Program-made: the position numbers and the translations under genes
Origin: Actinobacteria bacterium UBA4719
GTDB lineage: Bacteria > Actinomycetota > Actinomycetes > Actinomycetales > Dermatophilaceae
NCBI GenBank assembly: GCA_002404345.1
Contig: DHJN01000224.1
Span: 1-26,221 of the forward strand
DNA length: 26,221 bases
Reading direction: 5' to 3'
Shown here: one piece after another, positions 10,297-17,334 of the stretch
Numbering within the stretch: position 1 is the stretch's first letter
Layout of the letters: the number at the start of each line of letters is the position of its first letter
The notes under the pieces: generated by a model
Databases searched by the model: none
What the model saw: only the letters and a program-made list of their open reading frames with translations
What the model was told of the DNA's origin: nothing

Positions 10297-10328
10297 GACT
10301 CACACGGACGCTGACTCACGCGGATGCT
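10297..10328. repeat. 16-bp tandem duplication downstream of the SRP RNA
   Basis: GACTCACACGGACGCT (10297-10312) is followed directly by GACTCACGCGGATGCT (10313-10328), two mismatches in 16. It lies just past the 3' end of the SRP RNA (read leftward) and upstream of dnaX. Confidence 0.7.
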
Positions 10329-10345
10329 GAGTGCGTGGGCGCATG

Positions 10346-10439
10346 AGGGGACCCCCCGCGTACCTGGAAGAGCTCGCCTGCCCTTGCTGCCTTCCGGCCC
10401 TGGGGGAATTCGGTGAGGTACCACCACACGGGGGGCCTG
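10346..10439 (-). ncRNA. ffs: Signal recognition particle RNA (4.5S type)
   Basis: On the minus strand the SRP domain IV hairpin is clear: CAGGGCCGGAAGGCAGCA with the GGAA tetraloop, then AGGGCAG. The two ends pair through GGCCCCCCG (10437-10429) with CGGGGGGTCC (10358-10349), and through GGTACCT with AGGTAC, making the long rod of small 4.5S-type SRP RNAs. The length of about 94 nt fits; the exact ends are estimated from the stem. A TAGAGT -10 lies about 7 nt before the proposed 5' end. The RNA pairs with Ffh to target membrane proteins. Its place between tRNA-Ser and dnaX is common in actinobacteria. Confidence 0.92.
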
Positions 10440-10445
10440 GGCCAC

Positions 10446-10474
10446 ACTCTAGCCGAGTGATCACGCAGCCAAGA
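10446..10474 (-). promoter_or_regulatory. Candidate promoter of the SRP RNA
   Basis: The -10 TAGAGT (10451-10446, minus strand) sits about 7 nt before the expected RNA 5' end. Upstream, TCTTGG (10474-10469) is at 17 nt, or TTGGCT (10472-10467) at 15 nt. Confidence 0.45.
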
Positions 10475-10518
10475 ACCGGTGGGGACGGCCGATTGAGACC
10501 GGTGGGGACGGCCGATTG
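10475..10518. repeat. 21-bp direct repeat between the SRP RNA and tRNA-Ser
   Basis: ACCGGTGGGGACGGCCGATTG occurs at 10475-10495 and 10498-10518 with period 23. It lies in the divergent promoter region of the SRP RNA and tRNA-Ser. Confidence 0.8.
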
Positions 10519-10540
10519 TGGAGTGTGGCACCCCCTCAGG

Positions 10541-10546
10541 TAGCCT
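10541..10546 (+). promoter_or_regulatory. Candidate -10 element of tRNA-Ser
   Basis: TAGCCT lies 7 nt before the mature tRNA 5' end. A weak TTGTGG is 19 nt upstream. The fit to a canonical promoter is modest. Confidence 0.35.
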
Positions 10547-10553
10547 CCTCGAC

Positions 10554-10641
10554 GGAGGATTCGCATAGTGGCCTAGTGCGCACGCTTGGAAAGCGTGTTG
10601 AGTGAAAGCTCTCAGGGGTTCAAATCCCCTATCCTCCGCCA
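10554..10641 (+). tRNA. tRNA-Ser (GGA anticodon)
   Basis: An 88-nt class II tRNA. The acceptor GGAGGAT pairs with ATCCTCC, and the discriminator G is followed by an encoded CCA. The anticodon arm is CACGC, loop TTGGAAA, GCGTG, giving anticodon GGA (reads UCC/UCU serine codons). A long variable arm (GAG...CTC) precedes the T arm GGGGTTCAAATCCCC. All arms pair well. Short copies of its 3' end follow immediately. Confidence 0.95.
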
Positions 10642-10680
10642 ATGAGCTCGGCCCTCCGCAATGAGCTCGGCCCTCCGCCA
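10641..10680 (+). repeat. 19-bp tandem duplication at the tRNA-Ser 3' end
   Basis: AATGAGCTCGGCCCTCCGC occurs at 10641-10659 and 10660-10678, and the last copy ends CCTCCGCCA. The tRNA itself ends CCTCCGCCA, so its final nine bases are repeated downstream. No integrase or mobile gene is nearby. Confidence 0.75.
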
Positions 10681-10722
10681 GTGCGCTCAGCGTTTCCGCA
10701 TGGTGCGCTGGCCCCGCATGCT

Positions 10723-10728
10723 TAAACT
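10723..10728 (+). promoter_or_regulatory. Candidate -10 element of a leaderless small gene
   Basis: TAAACT followed by GGCGCG and the ATG at 10735. The 6-nt gap and lack of a Shine-Dalgarno fit a leaderless mRNA. Confidence 0.45.
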
Positions 10729-10734
10729 GGCGCG

Positions 10735-11031
10735 ATGATCTTCAGATCCGTGGGCGAAGGGCGCCCCTATCCCACACACGGACTGGAGACGGCTCGGGAC
10801 TGGGCCGACGTCCCGCCGCGCATGGTTCGGCTCGACGAGCTGATCACCACCAAACGCAACCTCGACCTGGGGGCCTTGTTGTCCGAGGACTCCACCTTCT
10901 ACGGCGACCTGTTCGCCCACGTCGTCCAGTGGGAGGGCAGGCTATATCTCGAGGACGGCCTGCACCGTGCCCTGCGCGCCGCCCTTCAGCAACGTCCAGC
11001 CCTGCACGCACGCGTGCTGATACTTGACTAG
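10735..11031 (+). CDS. Small conserved actinobacterial protein (annotated elsewhere as VapB-like)
   Basis: A 98-aa soluble protein of a conserved actinobacterial family found next to LytR_C proteins, as here. It has the characteristic RPYP...W.DV.PR.VRLDEL and DSTFYGDLFAHVV stretches. Databases often label such proteins type II antitoxin VapB, but no toxin gene is adjacent and no AbrB or ribbon-helix-helix fold is evident. The C-terminal EDGLHRALRAAL resembles the DGxHR motif of ParB-like/sulfiredoxin folds, which may be a better clue; that is inference. The ATG at 10735 follows TAAACT by 6 nt, so a leaderless start is likely. It is 52 nt upstream of the LytR_C gene. Confidence 0.85.
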   Translation: MIFRSVGEGRPYPTHGLETARDWADVPPRMVRLDELITTKRNLDLGALLSEDSTFYGDLFAHVVQWEGRLYLEDGLHRALRAALQQRPALHARVLILD

Positions 11032-11083
11032 AAGCGTTGAGGCGTCATGATCGGTGGACGACTGTCCGATCAGGAGGTGAGCG

Positions 11084-11641
11084 ATGGAGTACCTGCAGGA
11101 GTCCGGAGCCTCGATCCATCGCCGACGTCGGCGCCGACGCGCAGCCGTCACCTTGACGTTCTTTACCGTGTTGCTGTTCGGGACCTTCGGGTATGCCGTG
11201 GCCTTCGTCCAGGGCTGGGTCGGCACCACGGCCGCCAAGCCCGGGACCAGTGCGACCTGTCATGCGGCCCCGTCGACCCAGCCCGTTACGCCGAGCGTCG
11301 TGACGCTCAACGTCTACAACGCGACGAGCCGCGATGGATTGGCGGCGTCCGTGGCAGGGTCACTGCAAACACAGGGTTTCAAGGTCGACACCATCGGCAA
11401 TGACCCGCTGGGCAGGTCGATCAAGGGTGTCGGCGAGATACGCCGCGGACAGACCGGCGCTGCCGCTGCCAGCCTCGCGGCGACGAGGCTGTCGGGGGCC
11501 AACGTCGTGCAGGACAAACGCACGGACGACACGGTCGACTTCGTCCTTGGCAACAAGTTCAGAGCTTTGAGTGCCACGCCTTTGCGTGCCCCACCCAAGG
11601 GCGCACGCACGAAGGCAGCGAAGTCCACCTCCTCCTGCTGA
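11084..11641 (+). CDS. LytR C-terminal domain membrane protein
   Basis: A 185-aa protein with a basic N-terminus (HRRRRRRRA), one membrane segment (about 22-45) and an exported LytR_C domain of about 90 residues (VTLNVYNATSRDGLAASVAGSLQ through the VDFVLG stretch). In this family the domain occurs alone or at the end of LytR-CpsA-Psr enzymes that attach polymers to peptidoglycan; no catalytic LCP domain is present. AGGAGGTGA 3-5 nt before the ATG is a strong ribosome binding site. It is probably co-transcribed with the preceding small gene. A basic tail ends in Cys. The precise function is unknown. Confidence 0.87.
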   Translation: MEYLQESGASIHRRRRRRRAAVTLTFFTVLLFGTFGYAVAFVQGWVGTTAAKPGTSATCHAAPSTQPVTPSVVTLNVYNATSRDGLAASVAGSLQTQGFKVDTIGNDPLGRSIKGVGEIRRGQTGAAAASLAATRLSGANVVQDKRTDDTVDFVLGNKFRALSATPLRAPPKGARTKAAKSTSSC

Positions 11642-11644
11642 GCC

Positions 11645-11706
11645 CTCAGCCGAGCGAGGTGTTTGCGAACCCCGTCAGCCCGGGAAGCGGTGCTCGGGCG
11701 GCTGAG
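11645..11706. terminator. Possible hairpin between convergent genes
   Basis: CTCAGCCG (11645-11652) pairs with CGGCTGAG (11699-11706), with further imperfect pairing inward. It lies between the convergent LytR_C and acyl-CoA dehydrogenase genes. The loop is long and there is no T-tract, so the call is weak. Confidence 0.3.
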
Positions 11707-11717
11707 GCGACGCTCAG

Positions 11718-11759
11718 CTGAAGGCGCTCAGGTGAAGGCGCTCAGGTGAAGGCGCTCAG
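11718..11759. repeat. 14-bp tandem repeat (three copies) over the acyl-CoA dehydrogenase stop
   Basis: Units at 11718-11731, 11732-11745 and 11746-11759 read (G/C)TGAAGGCGCTCAG. On the minus strand the last codons (LSAFT) and TGA of the dehydrogenase lie in the first copies read, and the same sequence recurs downstream. The coding end has evidently been duplicated past the stop. Confidence 0.85.
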
Positions 11760-12914
11760 CCCGGTCAGCGCCTGGCCGATGACGAGGGTGTGCATCTCTG
11801 AGGTGCCCTCGTAGGTCAGCACCGACTCGAGGTTGTTGGCATGCCGCAGCACTGAGTAGTCCAACGTGATGCCGTTGGCCCCGAGGATGGTGCGGCACTC
11901 CCGCGCGATGGCTATCGCCTCCCGGGCGTTGTTGAGCTTGCCGAGGCTGACCTGGCGCGGCTCGAGCCTCCCGGCGTCCTTGAGCCGCCCGAGGTGCAAC
12001 GCGAGCAGGAAGCCCTTCTGGAGCTCCAGGGTCATGTCCGCCAGCTTCTGCTGGGTCAGCTGGTAGCCCCCAATGGGCCGGTTGAACACCTCCCGGCTTC
12101 GGGAGTAGTCCAGGGCCACCTCCAGACAGTCACGGGCAGCACCCAGGGCGCCGAAGACGATGCCGAAACGCGCCTCGTCGAGGCATGACAACGGGCCGCG
12201 CAGGGACTGTACGCCGGGGAGCACGGCGTCCGCTGGCAGTCGAACGCCCTCGAGCACTAGCTCGGCGGTGACGGACGCGCGCAGGGAGAGCTTGCCGGTG
12301 ATCTTGTTGGCCGTGAACCCCGGAGTGTCGGTCGGGACGAGGAAGCCCTGGATGCCGGAGTCGGTGCGCGCCCACACCACCGCCAGGTCGGCGATCGATC
12401 CGTTGGTGATCCACATCTTCGTGCCGTCGAGCACCCAGTCCTGGCCGTCGCGGCGGGCCCTCGTGCGCATACCGGCCGGGTCGGAGCCGAAATCGGGCTC
12501 GGTGAGGCCGAAGCAACCGATGACCTCACCCTCGGCCATCCGGGGCAGCCACCGCTGCTTCTGCTCCTCCGAGCCCCAGCGGTGGATGGCCACCATGGCC
12601 AACGAGCCCTGGACGGAGGCGAAGCTGCGCGCGCCGGAGTCCCCGGCCTCCAGCTCCATGCAGGCCAGCCCGTAGGCGACGGCGCTCATGCCGGCGCACC
12701 CATATCCCTGCAGGTGCATGCCGAGCAGCCCGAGCTTGCCGAACGTCAGGGCCATCTCCGCAGGGAACGTGCCCACCTCGTACCACTGCGCGATGTTGGG
12801 CCGGATGGTGTCGTCAACCAGACGCCGGACGCTCTGCTGCACGGCCCGTTCCTCGTCACTGAGCAAGTGGTCGATGTCGAGCAGCTCGAGGGGTCCGACA
12901 GGAACCGGTGTCAT
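11742..12914 (-). CDS. Acyl-CoA dehydrogenase, glutaryl-CoA dehydrogenase-like
   Basis: A 390-aa FAD enzyme. The family oxidises acyl-CoA thioesters, and the glutaryl branch decarboxylates glutaryl-CoA to crotonyl-CoA in lysine/tryptophan breakdown. The C-terminus TYEGTSEMHTLVIGQALTG closely resembles glutaryl-CoA dehydrogenases, with Glu369 as catalytic base. CFGLTEPDFGSDPAG (134-148) is the acyl-CoA/FAD-binding signature, and RTILGANGI is also typical. The ATG at 12914 follows GGAGG by about 7 nt, so a start 17 codons upstream is rejected. No other lysine-degradation gene is nearby, so substrate assignment is tentative. The 3' end sits in a 14-bp tandem repeat. Confidence 0.85.
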   Translation of the reverse strand: MTPVPVGPLELLDIDHLLSDEERAVQQSVRRLVDDTIRPNIAQWYEVGTFPAEMALTFGKLGLLGMHLQGYGCAGMSAVAYGLACMELEAGDSGARSFASVQGSLAMVAIHRWGSEEQKQRWLPRMAEGEVIGCFGLTEPDFGSDPAGMRTRARRDGQDWVLDGTKMWITNGSIADLAVVWARTDSGIQGFLVPTDTPGFTANKITGKLSLRASVTAELVLEGVRLPADAVLPGVQSLRGPLSCLDEARFGIVFGALGAARDCLEVALDYSRSREVFNRPIGGYQLTQQKLADMTLELQKGFLLALHLGRLKDAGRLEPRQVSLGKLNNAREAIAIARECRTILGANGITLDYSVLRHANNLESVLTYEGTSEMHTLVIGQALTGLSAFT

Positions 12915-12979
12915 GGCAGTCCTCCAGAGAGGGATACAGAGGTCAGGAACGCGGATCGTATCCAACTACGCGCGCGCCG

Positions 12980-13002
12980 GCAGAAGGTTCCTGCAGAAGG
13001 TT
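12980..13002. repeat. 10-bp direct repeat (period 13) over the histidine kinase stop
   Basis: GCAGAAGGTT occurs at 12980-12989 and 12993-13002. The second copy includes two bases of the TAA stop (13003-13001, minus strand), so the kinase 3' end is duplicated downstream. Confidence 0.6.
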
Positions 13003-14416
13003 ATGGCCCTGGCGGTGCGCTCAGCACCGTGGCCCGCACGAGCGTGCCGTGCGGCCTGCGCGCGCGGACCTCAAGGCTGCCCCCGAGCTGGGTGACCCTC
13101 TCGCGCATGCCGATCAAACCCAGCCGACCGGCTGAGCTCGCCGAGGTGATGCCGGACTCAGGGATGCCACAACCGTCGTCGGTGACGGTGAGCACGACCT
13201 GCCTACCGAAATGCAGATCGACCCGGGCGTTTTTGGCCTGGGCGTGACGTACGACGTTGCTCAGGGCCTCCTGTGCCACTCGATACACGGTGAGCTCGCA
13301 CGGGGCCGACAGCCGCACCTGGTCGCCGCTGACCCGCAACCGGATCGAGATCCCGCACCGGACACACACCTCGTCCACCAGCTGCCGCAGAGCGGCGACT
13401 GCCCCAAAGTCATCGAGCACCGGTGGCCGCAGACCGTGGATCACAGTTCGCAGGGCCTCGACCACCACAGTGGCCAGCTCGCCGTCCCGACGTACCACCG
13501 GCGCAAGCTCCGGTGGCAGCCTCGGGTCCTCCGTGAGGTGCTCGAGCATGCGCACGAGATAGGTCAGCGTCTGCAGCGGGTCGTCATGCAGGTCCTGGGC
13601 CAGCCGGCGCCGCTCGTCCTCCTGAACGGTGACCAGCTGTGCGGCATAGGCCCGTTGTTCGCGTGCGCGATGCTCCTCCTCGGTCACCTCGACGAGCACG
13701 ATCTGAACGAGGCGCTCGCCGGAGCCGACCTCGATGGTGCGAGCCGTTGGCGCGAATACGCGGTCCCCCACCGGCACGCGTGGTGCTGCCCCGGCCAGGA
13801 TCGCTGCCACCGGGATGTCGACGAGGTCCGAAAGGAGTCGTCCAGGCACTTCAGTGCCAAGCAGGACTGTGGCAGCGGAGTTGGCCTCGGTCACCACTCC
13901 AGCGGCGTCAGTGACGAGCATCGGCGCATGCTGCTCGTCGAACAAGGCGCGATAGCGCGCCTCCGCGACCTCACTGGCTCGCAGAGCCTCCTCCGCGCGG
14001 AGCCGCGCCTGCCCCTCGCGCTCAACCCGCTGCCCCACGATGACCGCGACCGCGTTGAGGACAGCCAGGTTCCCGATCTCGACCCAGGCGCTGGCGGTCG
14101 TCACTCCCGAGATGAAGAGCCAGTCCGGGACCATGATCACCGTCGCCCACAATGCGGTGCCGACGGCACCACCGACACCGAAGTTCAGCGCCGCGTAGAT
14201 GACTGGGACGAGCAGCAGCGCGGTGAAGGTCGAGGACGGGATCCCGAACGGCGGTTGGACACCCAGGACATCGAGCACAACCTCGTCCAAGAGCGCCACG
14301 AGCAGCACGCCCGCTTGGACGAGCCAGAACCGGCCGGCGCGCAAAGGCGGGCGCAGCCTGCGCACCATCCCGAGGATCCGATACCCACCCGAGATGGGCC
14401 TCAGGTCAGGGCTCAT
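13001..14416 (-). CDS. NarL-type sensor histidine kinase with PAS domain
   Basis: A 471-aa membrane kinase partnered with the response regulator just upstream. Residues 30-130 hold about four membrane segments. A PAS domain (about 152-248) follows, then a HisKA_3 dimerisation domain with phospho-acceptor His277 in RRLAQDLHDDPLQTL. The HATPase domain has an N box (AQEALSNVVRHA), DDGCGIP and GLIGMRERV. The ATG at 14416 overlaps the regulator 3' end by 11 nt; its ribosome binding site is weak, and M17 is a possible alternative start. No heme-binding GAF domain like that of DosS/DosT is present. The signal is unknown, but adjacency to copper electron-transfer genes suggests redox or respiratory control. 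Confidence 0.9.
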   Translation of the reverse strand: MSPDLRPISGGYRILGMVRRLRPPLRAGRFWLVQAGVLLVALLDEVVLDVLGVQPPFGIPSSTFTALLLVPVIYAALNFGVGGAVGTALWATVIMVPDWLFISGVTTASAWVEIGNLAVLNAVAVIVGQRVEREGQARLRAEEALRASEVAEARYRALFDEQHAPMLVTDAAGVVTEANSAATVLLGTEVPGRLLSDLVDIPVAAILAGAAPRVPVGDRVFAPTARTIEVGSGERLVQIVLVEVTEEEHRAREQRAYAAQLVTVQEDERRRLAQDLHDDPLQTLTYLVRMLEHLTEDPRLPPELAPVVRRDGELATVVVEALRTVIHGLRPPVLDDFGAVAALRQLVDEVCVRCGISIRLRVSGDQVRLSAPCELTVYRVAQEALSNVVRHAQAKNARVDLHFGRQVVLTVTDDGCGIPESGITSASSAGRLGLIGMRERVTQLGGSLEVRARRPHGTLVRATVLSAPPGP

Positions 14417-15059
14417 CGCCGACGGTCAGCAGCTTGGTGGAGATGGCACGCACGACCGCCTCGGTGCGAGAACCCACCCCGAGCTTGGCGTAGATGTTGT
14501 CGCAGTGCCGGTCCACGGTGCGCGTGCTGATGCCCAGCCGTGCCGCAATCTCCCGGTTGTGCAGGCCGGTCATGAGCAGCCTCAGGACCGCGAGCTCGCG
14601 CTCGCTCAAGTCGGTCGGACCCCGATCGGGCTCACGAGACGACACGAGCAGCCGAGCCGCGAGACCGGACTGGAACACGCTCGCGCCACCAGCCACGGCC
14701 CGCACCGCTTGGACCAGCTCCTTGCCGGGAGCCGTCTTGCGCAGGTACCCCGCGGCCCCGGCCTCCAGTGAACCGCGGACGTACTCGTCCTCGTCATACG
14801 CGCTCACCATCAGGACCCGGACGTTCGGATGGTCCCGAGTGAGCCGGCGAGTGACCTCGATGCCGTTGATTCCCGGCAGCCGGATGTCCAGCAGCACGAC
14901 ATCGGGGCGAAGCTGGTTCACCAGGGCGAGGGCGACCTCGCCGGAGTCGGCTTCGCCGACCACTTCCAGGTCGGGGTGCGCCTGGAGGATCTGACGGGTG
15001 CCGTCACGGTGCAGGGCGTGGTCGTCGACGACCACCACCCGGATCACTGACGCCTGCAT
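14406..15059 (-). CDS. LuxR/NarL-family response regulator
   Basis: A 217-aa regulator with an N-terminal receiver domain: acidic pair D12-D13, phospho-acceptor D58 in VVLLDIRLPG, and Lys108. A C-terminal LuxR-type helix-turn-helix (about 150-205) follows, with recognition helix STRTVDRHCDNIYAKLG. The ATG at 15059 is chosen because MQASVIRVVVVDD matches family N-termini; a start 17 codons upstream lacks support. TAGCCT lies 7 nt before the ATG with no Shine-Dalgarno, suggesting a leaderless mRNA. It overlaps its kinase and is divergent from the CuA-like lipoprotein. Residues at the DosR DNA-contact positions differ (Arg, Asp and Arg rather than Lys, Lys and Asn). Confidence 0.92.
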   Translation of the reverse strand: MQASVIRVVVVDDHALHRDGTRQILQAHPDLEVVGEADSGEVALALVNQLRPDVVLLDIRLPGINGIEVTRRLTRDHPNVRVLMVSAYDEDEYVRGSLEAGAAGYLRKTAPGKELVQAVRAVAGGASVFQSGLAARLLVSSREPDRGPTDLSERELAVLRLLMTGLHNREIAARLGISTRTVDRHCDNIYAKLGVGSRTEAVVRAISTKLLTVGDEP

Positions 15060-15066
15060 GGTCACG

Positions 15067-15072
15067 AGGCTA
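15067..15072 (-). promoter_or_regulatory. Candidate -10 element of the leaderless response regulator
   Basis: TAGCCT on the minus strand ends 7 nt before the ATG at 15059. No Shine-Dalgarno lies between them. Confidence 0.4.
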
Positions 15073-15264
15073 CGCGCCGTGCGAGCCAGAACTTGGCGGA
15101 GAACACCCATTGGCCGTGCGTAGAACTAGCTTCGCAGATGGGGCATGTCGCGGTCCCTCCTTCTCTCTGATGTTCTTACGATGACGTCGGAACAGGGCCC
15201 GCATCGTCGAGTCACCATTCCCGCCGGGTACGACCGGCTGAACCCAGGCAGAAGGAGTGACACC

Positions 15265-15918
15265 GTGAGCCATATCGATTCCAGGGCCGGTTCAACCACC
15301 GGGGCGGCGCAGCATGAGTCCGCGTCGACAGGGCGCTCCCGCCGGCTGATCACCGCCGGGCTCATCGTGGGAGCAGTCGCAGCCACCGCGTCTGCGTGCG
15401 GGTCCACCTCGAGCACGCCGTCGACGACTGCCGCCGCCACCCCGCCGAAGACCGTCAACATCACGTCGATCGGCAAGATCGACGCGGACAAGGGTCCGGC
15501 CGGTACGTTCACCAGCAAAGAGCACTGGCCGGCGTTGGCCCCCAGCGACATCAAGGCATCCAAGGGCGACACCGTCGTGCTCACCATCAAGGAGTACGAC
15601 AGCGCGCCCACCCCGCTGCCAGCCGGCTCGACGTACAACACGGTCGCCGGCGGGACCGAAAAGATCAACGGCAAGGCCGTGACCAAGGTGTCCAACACCG
15701 ACATCGCGCACACTTTCAGCGTCCCGGAGCTCGGGATCAACGCACCGCTGGCAAAGGCCCCCGAGGGTGGAGTCACCACCATGGTGGTCACCTTCAAGGC
15801 CGACAAGGCCGGCAATTTCGTATGGCGATGCCTCACCCCCTGCGGCGGCGACCCCAACGGAATGGGCGGCTCCATGGCAACCGACTCCTGGATGAAGGGC
15901 CACCTGATCGTCACCTGA
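15265..15918 (+). CDS. Lipoprotein cupredoxin with CuA-like ligand motif
   Basis: A 217-aa exported protein. The N-terminus has RSRRLITAGLIVGAVAATASAC, a lipoprotein-type signal with lipid-modified Cys45, then a Ser/Thr-rich tether. A cupredoxin fold follows with His149 (DIAHTFSV) and the terminal ligand loop CLTPCGGDPNGM. That loop has the spacing Cys-x3-Cys-x3-X-x2-Met of the CuA site of cytochrome oxidase subunit II, but position X is Pro197 instead of His. The metal site may therefore be mononuclear or altered. The GTG at 15265 has AAGGAG 7 nt upstream; an earlier ATG in the same frame has no such support. A hairpin terminator lies about 90 nt downstream. Electron carriage is likely but unproven. 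Confidence 0.85.
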   Translation: MSHIDSRAGSTTGAAQHESASTGRSRRLITAGLIVGAVAATASACGSTSSTPSTTAAATPPKTVNITSIGKIDADKGPAGTFTSKEHWPALAPSDIKASKGDTVVLTIKEYDSAPTPLPAGSTYNTVAGGTEKINGKAVTKVSNTDIAHTFSVPELGINAPLAKAPEGGVTTMVVTFKADKAGNFVWRCLTPCGGDPNGMGGSMATDSWMKGHLIVT

Positions 15919-16006
15919 CCTGCTGGGACGGCAGTCGGCCGAACGAGAACAAGGGCCGGCCGGTCATGAGAGGTACGACGCACAGGAAGTAGAGCAAGAT
16001 CTCCGG

Positions 16007-16066
16007 CGGTGCACTGGGCAACGCGCATGGGCAACCCGCGCCAGAAGTTGCCCAGTGCACCGTTTT
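16007..16066 (+). terminator. Strong rho-independent terminator
   Basis: A perfect 16-bp inverted repeat, CGGTGCACTGGGCAAC (16007-16022) with its complement at 16047-16062, encloses a 24-nt loop and is followed by TTTT (16063-16066). It ends the CuA-like lipoprotein transcript and separates it from the next promoter. The long arms could also be an operator, but the T-run favours termination. Confidence 0.75.
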
Positions 16067-16107
16067 CGGCTCCTTCGGCCCATGACGGACGTAAGCCAAC
16101 TCGCGAT

Positions 16108-16122
16108 GTGCCGTTCGACCCT
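16108..16122. promoter_or_regulatory. Degenerate DosR/DevR-like box upstream of the tandem cupredoxin gene
   Basis: GTGCCGTTCGACCCT differs at three positions from GGGACCTTCGACCCT found upstream of the Fe-S/NrfD operon. It lies about 75 nt before the GTG start. The surrounding 38 bp (16093-16130) match 19302-19339 at 30 positions, so the two are likely homologous regulatory regions. Confidence 0.45.
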
Positions 16123-16195
16123 GGGTCCATTCAAGCCTGACCGAGACGTTGGACCGAGAACGATCGTAGGGAGAACGCCAATCAAGGAAAGCGTC

Positions 16196-17260
16196 GTGAA
16201 GACGAGTACGGGAGACCGACGGGTCAGCGGAGGAGCGCGGGGGCTGCGCCGAATTACCGTGCTGGGTGCCGCCTTGGCAGTGCTTTTGCCGGGGGCGTGC
16301 GGCAGCAGCCCCACCGCGAAGCCGTCTGCGGGTGGGGCCACCTCGGCGGGTGGGGCCACCTCGCAGGGGATCGTGGCGAAGGGAGCCTCGGTCGCGCTCG
16401 GCAAGGACCAGTACCTGGAGAACGGTTAGGACTACATCGGCGCCGTCGACTGGACGATCGCGCCTACGTTGAAGATCGAGCTCGGCGAGAAGCCTGGGGA
16501 GATGTTCTTCAAGCCGAAGGACCTCAGCCTCCGGGCCGGCGTTCCCTATGTGCTCGAGCTGGTCAACACGGGCAAGATCGAGCACGAGTTCACCGCCGCC
16601 GAGTTCTTCCGATCATCCTCCATCCGCAAGATCCGGTCAGGCAGCTCCGAGGTGAGGGTGCCATTCTTCACCGAGATCAAGGTCCTCCCTGGTAAGACGG
16701 TCAGGGTCTTCGCCATCCCGGTCATACCGGGATCCTTCCAGTTGCTCTGCCGGATCCCGGGACACCGCGAGGCCGGGATGGAAGGGACGATCACTGTCCA
16801 GGGCACGGCGACTGGCTTGCCAGCCCCGGTTCTGAAGAGCATGAAGGCAGGTCCCTGGCTGCAGAATGGCTCAGAGCTCGTCGACGCGGCCGTGCCGACC
16901 TGGGCCGCCAAAGCAAAGACCGTCAAGATCGAAGCCGGCGAGGGCGGCGGAGGGATGTACTTCAAGCCCAAGCAGCTGGTCCTGAGGGTGGGCAAACCAT
17001 ATGTGATCCAGCTCGTCAATGTCGGGTCCATCTTGCACGAGTACACCTCTGACAAGTTCTTCCCCACGGTGGCTTTCTTCAAGGGACAGGATGCTGCCGG
17101 AGAGTACAAGACCCCGCTGCTGAAAGAGGCCGAGGTCCTGGCCCACAAGCAGCTGGATCTGTACCTGATCCCGACGAAGACAGGGACGTTCAAGATCGTC
17201 TGCAAGCTCCCGGGACATGAGATGGCCGGGATGGTCGGGACGATCAAGGTAAACCCGTAA
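16196..17260 (+). pseudogene. Two-domain cupredoxin lipoprotein interrupted by an in-frame TAG
   Basis: From the GTG at 16196 (AAGGAA about 6 nt upstream) the frame encodes an export signal ending LLPGAC and a Gly/Ala/Ser/Thr tether. It meets TAG at 16427-16429, then stays open in the same frame to TAA at 17260. The part after the TAG has two cupredoxin domains. Each keeps type 1 copper ligands: first HEF with CRIPGHREAGM, second HEY with CKLPGHEMAGM. Total 353 sense codons. One base change explains the break; the corresponding position of the second repeat (LQNG versus LENG) is Ser TCA, so a TCG to TAG change is plausible. Alternatives are readthrough, restart at TTG 16469 or ATG 16502 without a signal, or a sequencing error. 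Confidence 0.8.
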
Positions 17261-17285
17261 GGCCAGGATTCCTGACACACGAAAC

Positions 17286-17314
17286 CGGCCCCGCGATGTT
17301 GCCTACCGGGGCCG
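17286..17314. terminator. Bidirectional terminator between convergent genes
   Basis: CGGCCCCG (17286-17293) pairs with CGGGGCCG (17307-17314) around a 13-nt loop. It lies between the two-domain cupredoxin gene and the convergent sortase gene and could serve both. Confidence 0.55.
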
Positions 17315-17334
17315 ATTGTCGTCGTGATCTGTGG

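Noticed and set aside
10331..10543. Possible small gene on the plus strand
   Set aside because: The sequence is accounted for by the SRP RNA on the minus strand and a divergent promoter region.
10735..11641. Toxin-antitoxin module
   Set aside because: The downstream gene is a LytR_C membrane protein, not a PIN or other toxin, and no second small toxin-like gene is present.
13001..15059. The local two-component system as DosRS itself
   Set aside because: The kinase has a PAS domain and no heme GAF domains, and the regulator's recognition helix lacks the DosR contact residues, so the orthology is not supported.
15145..15264. Upstream ATG start for the CuA-like lipoprotein
   Set aside because: The extra 40 residues would precede the signal peptide; the GTG at 15265 has a clear AAGGAG and places the signal sequence near the N-terminus.
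16427..16429. TAG as pyrrolysine or another recoded amino acid
   Set aside because: No recoding genes are visible and the site is in a linker, not a catalytic position. A nonsense mutation or sequence error is simpler; low-level readthrough stays possible.
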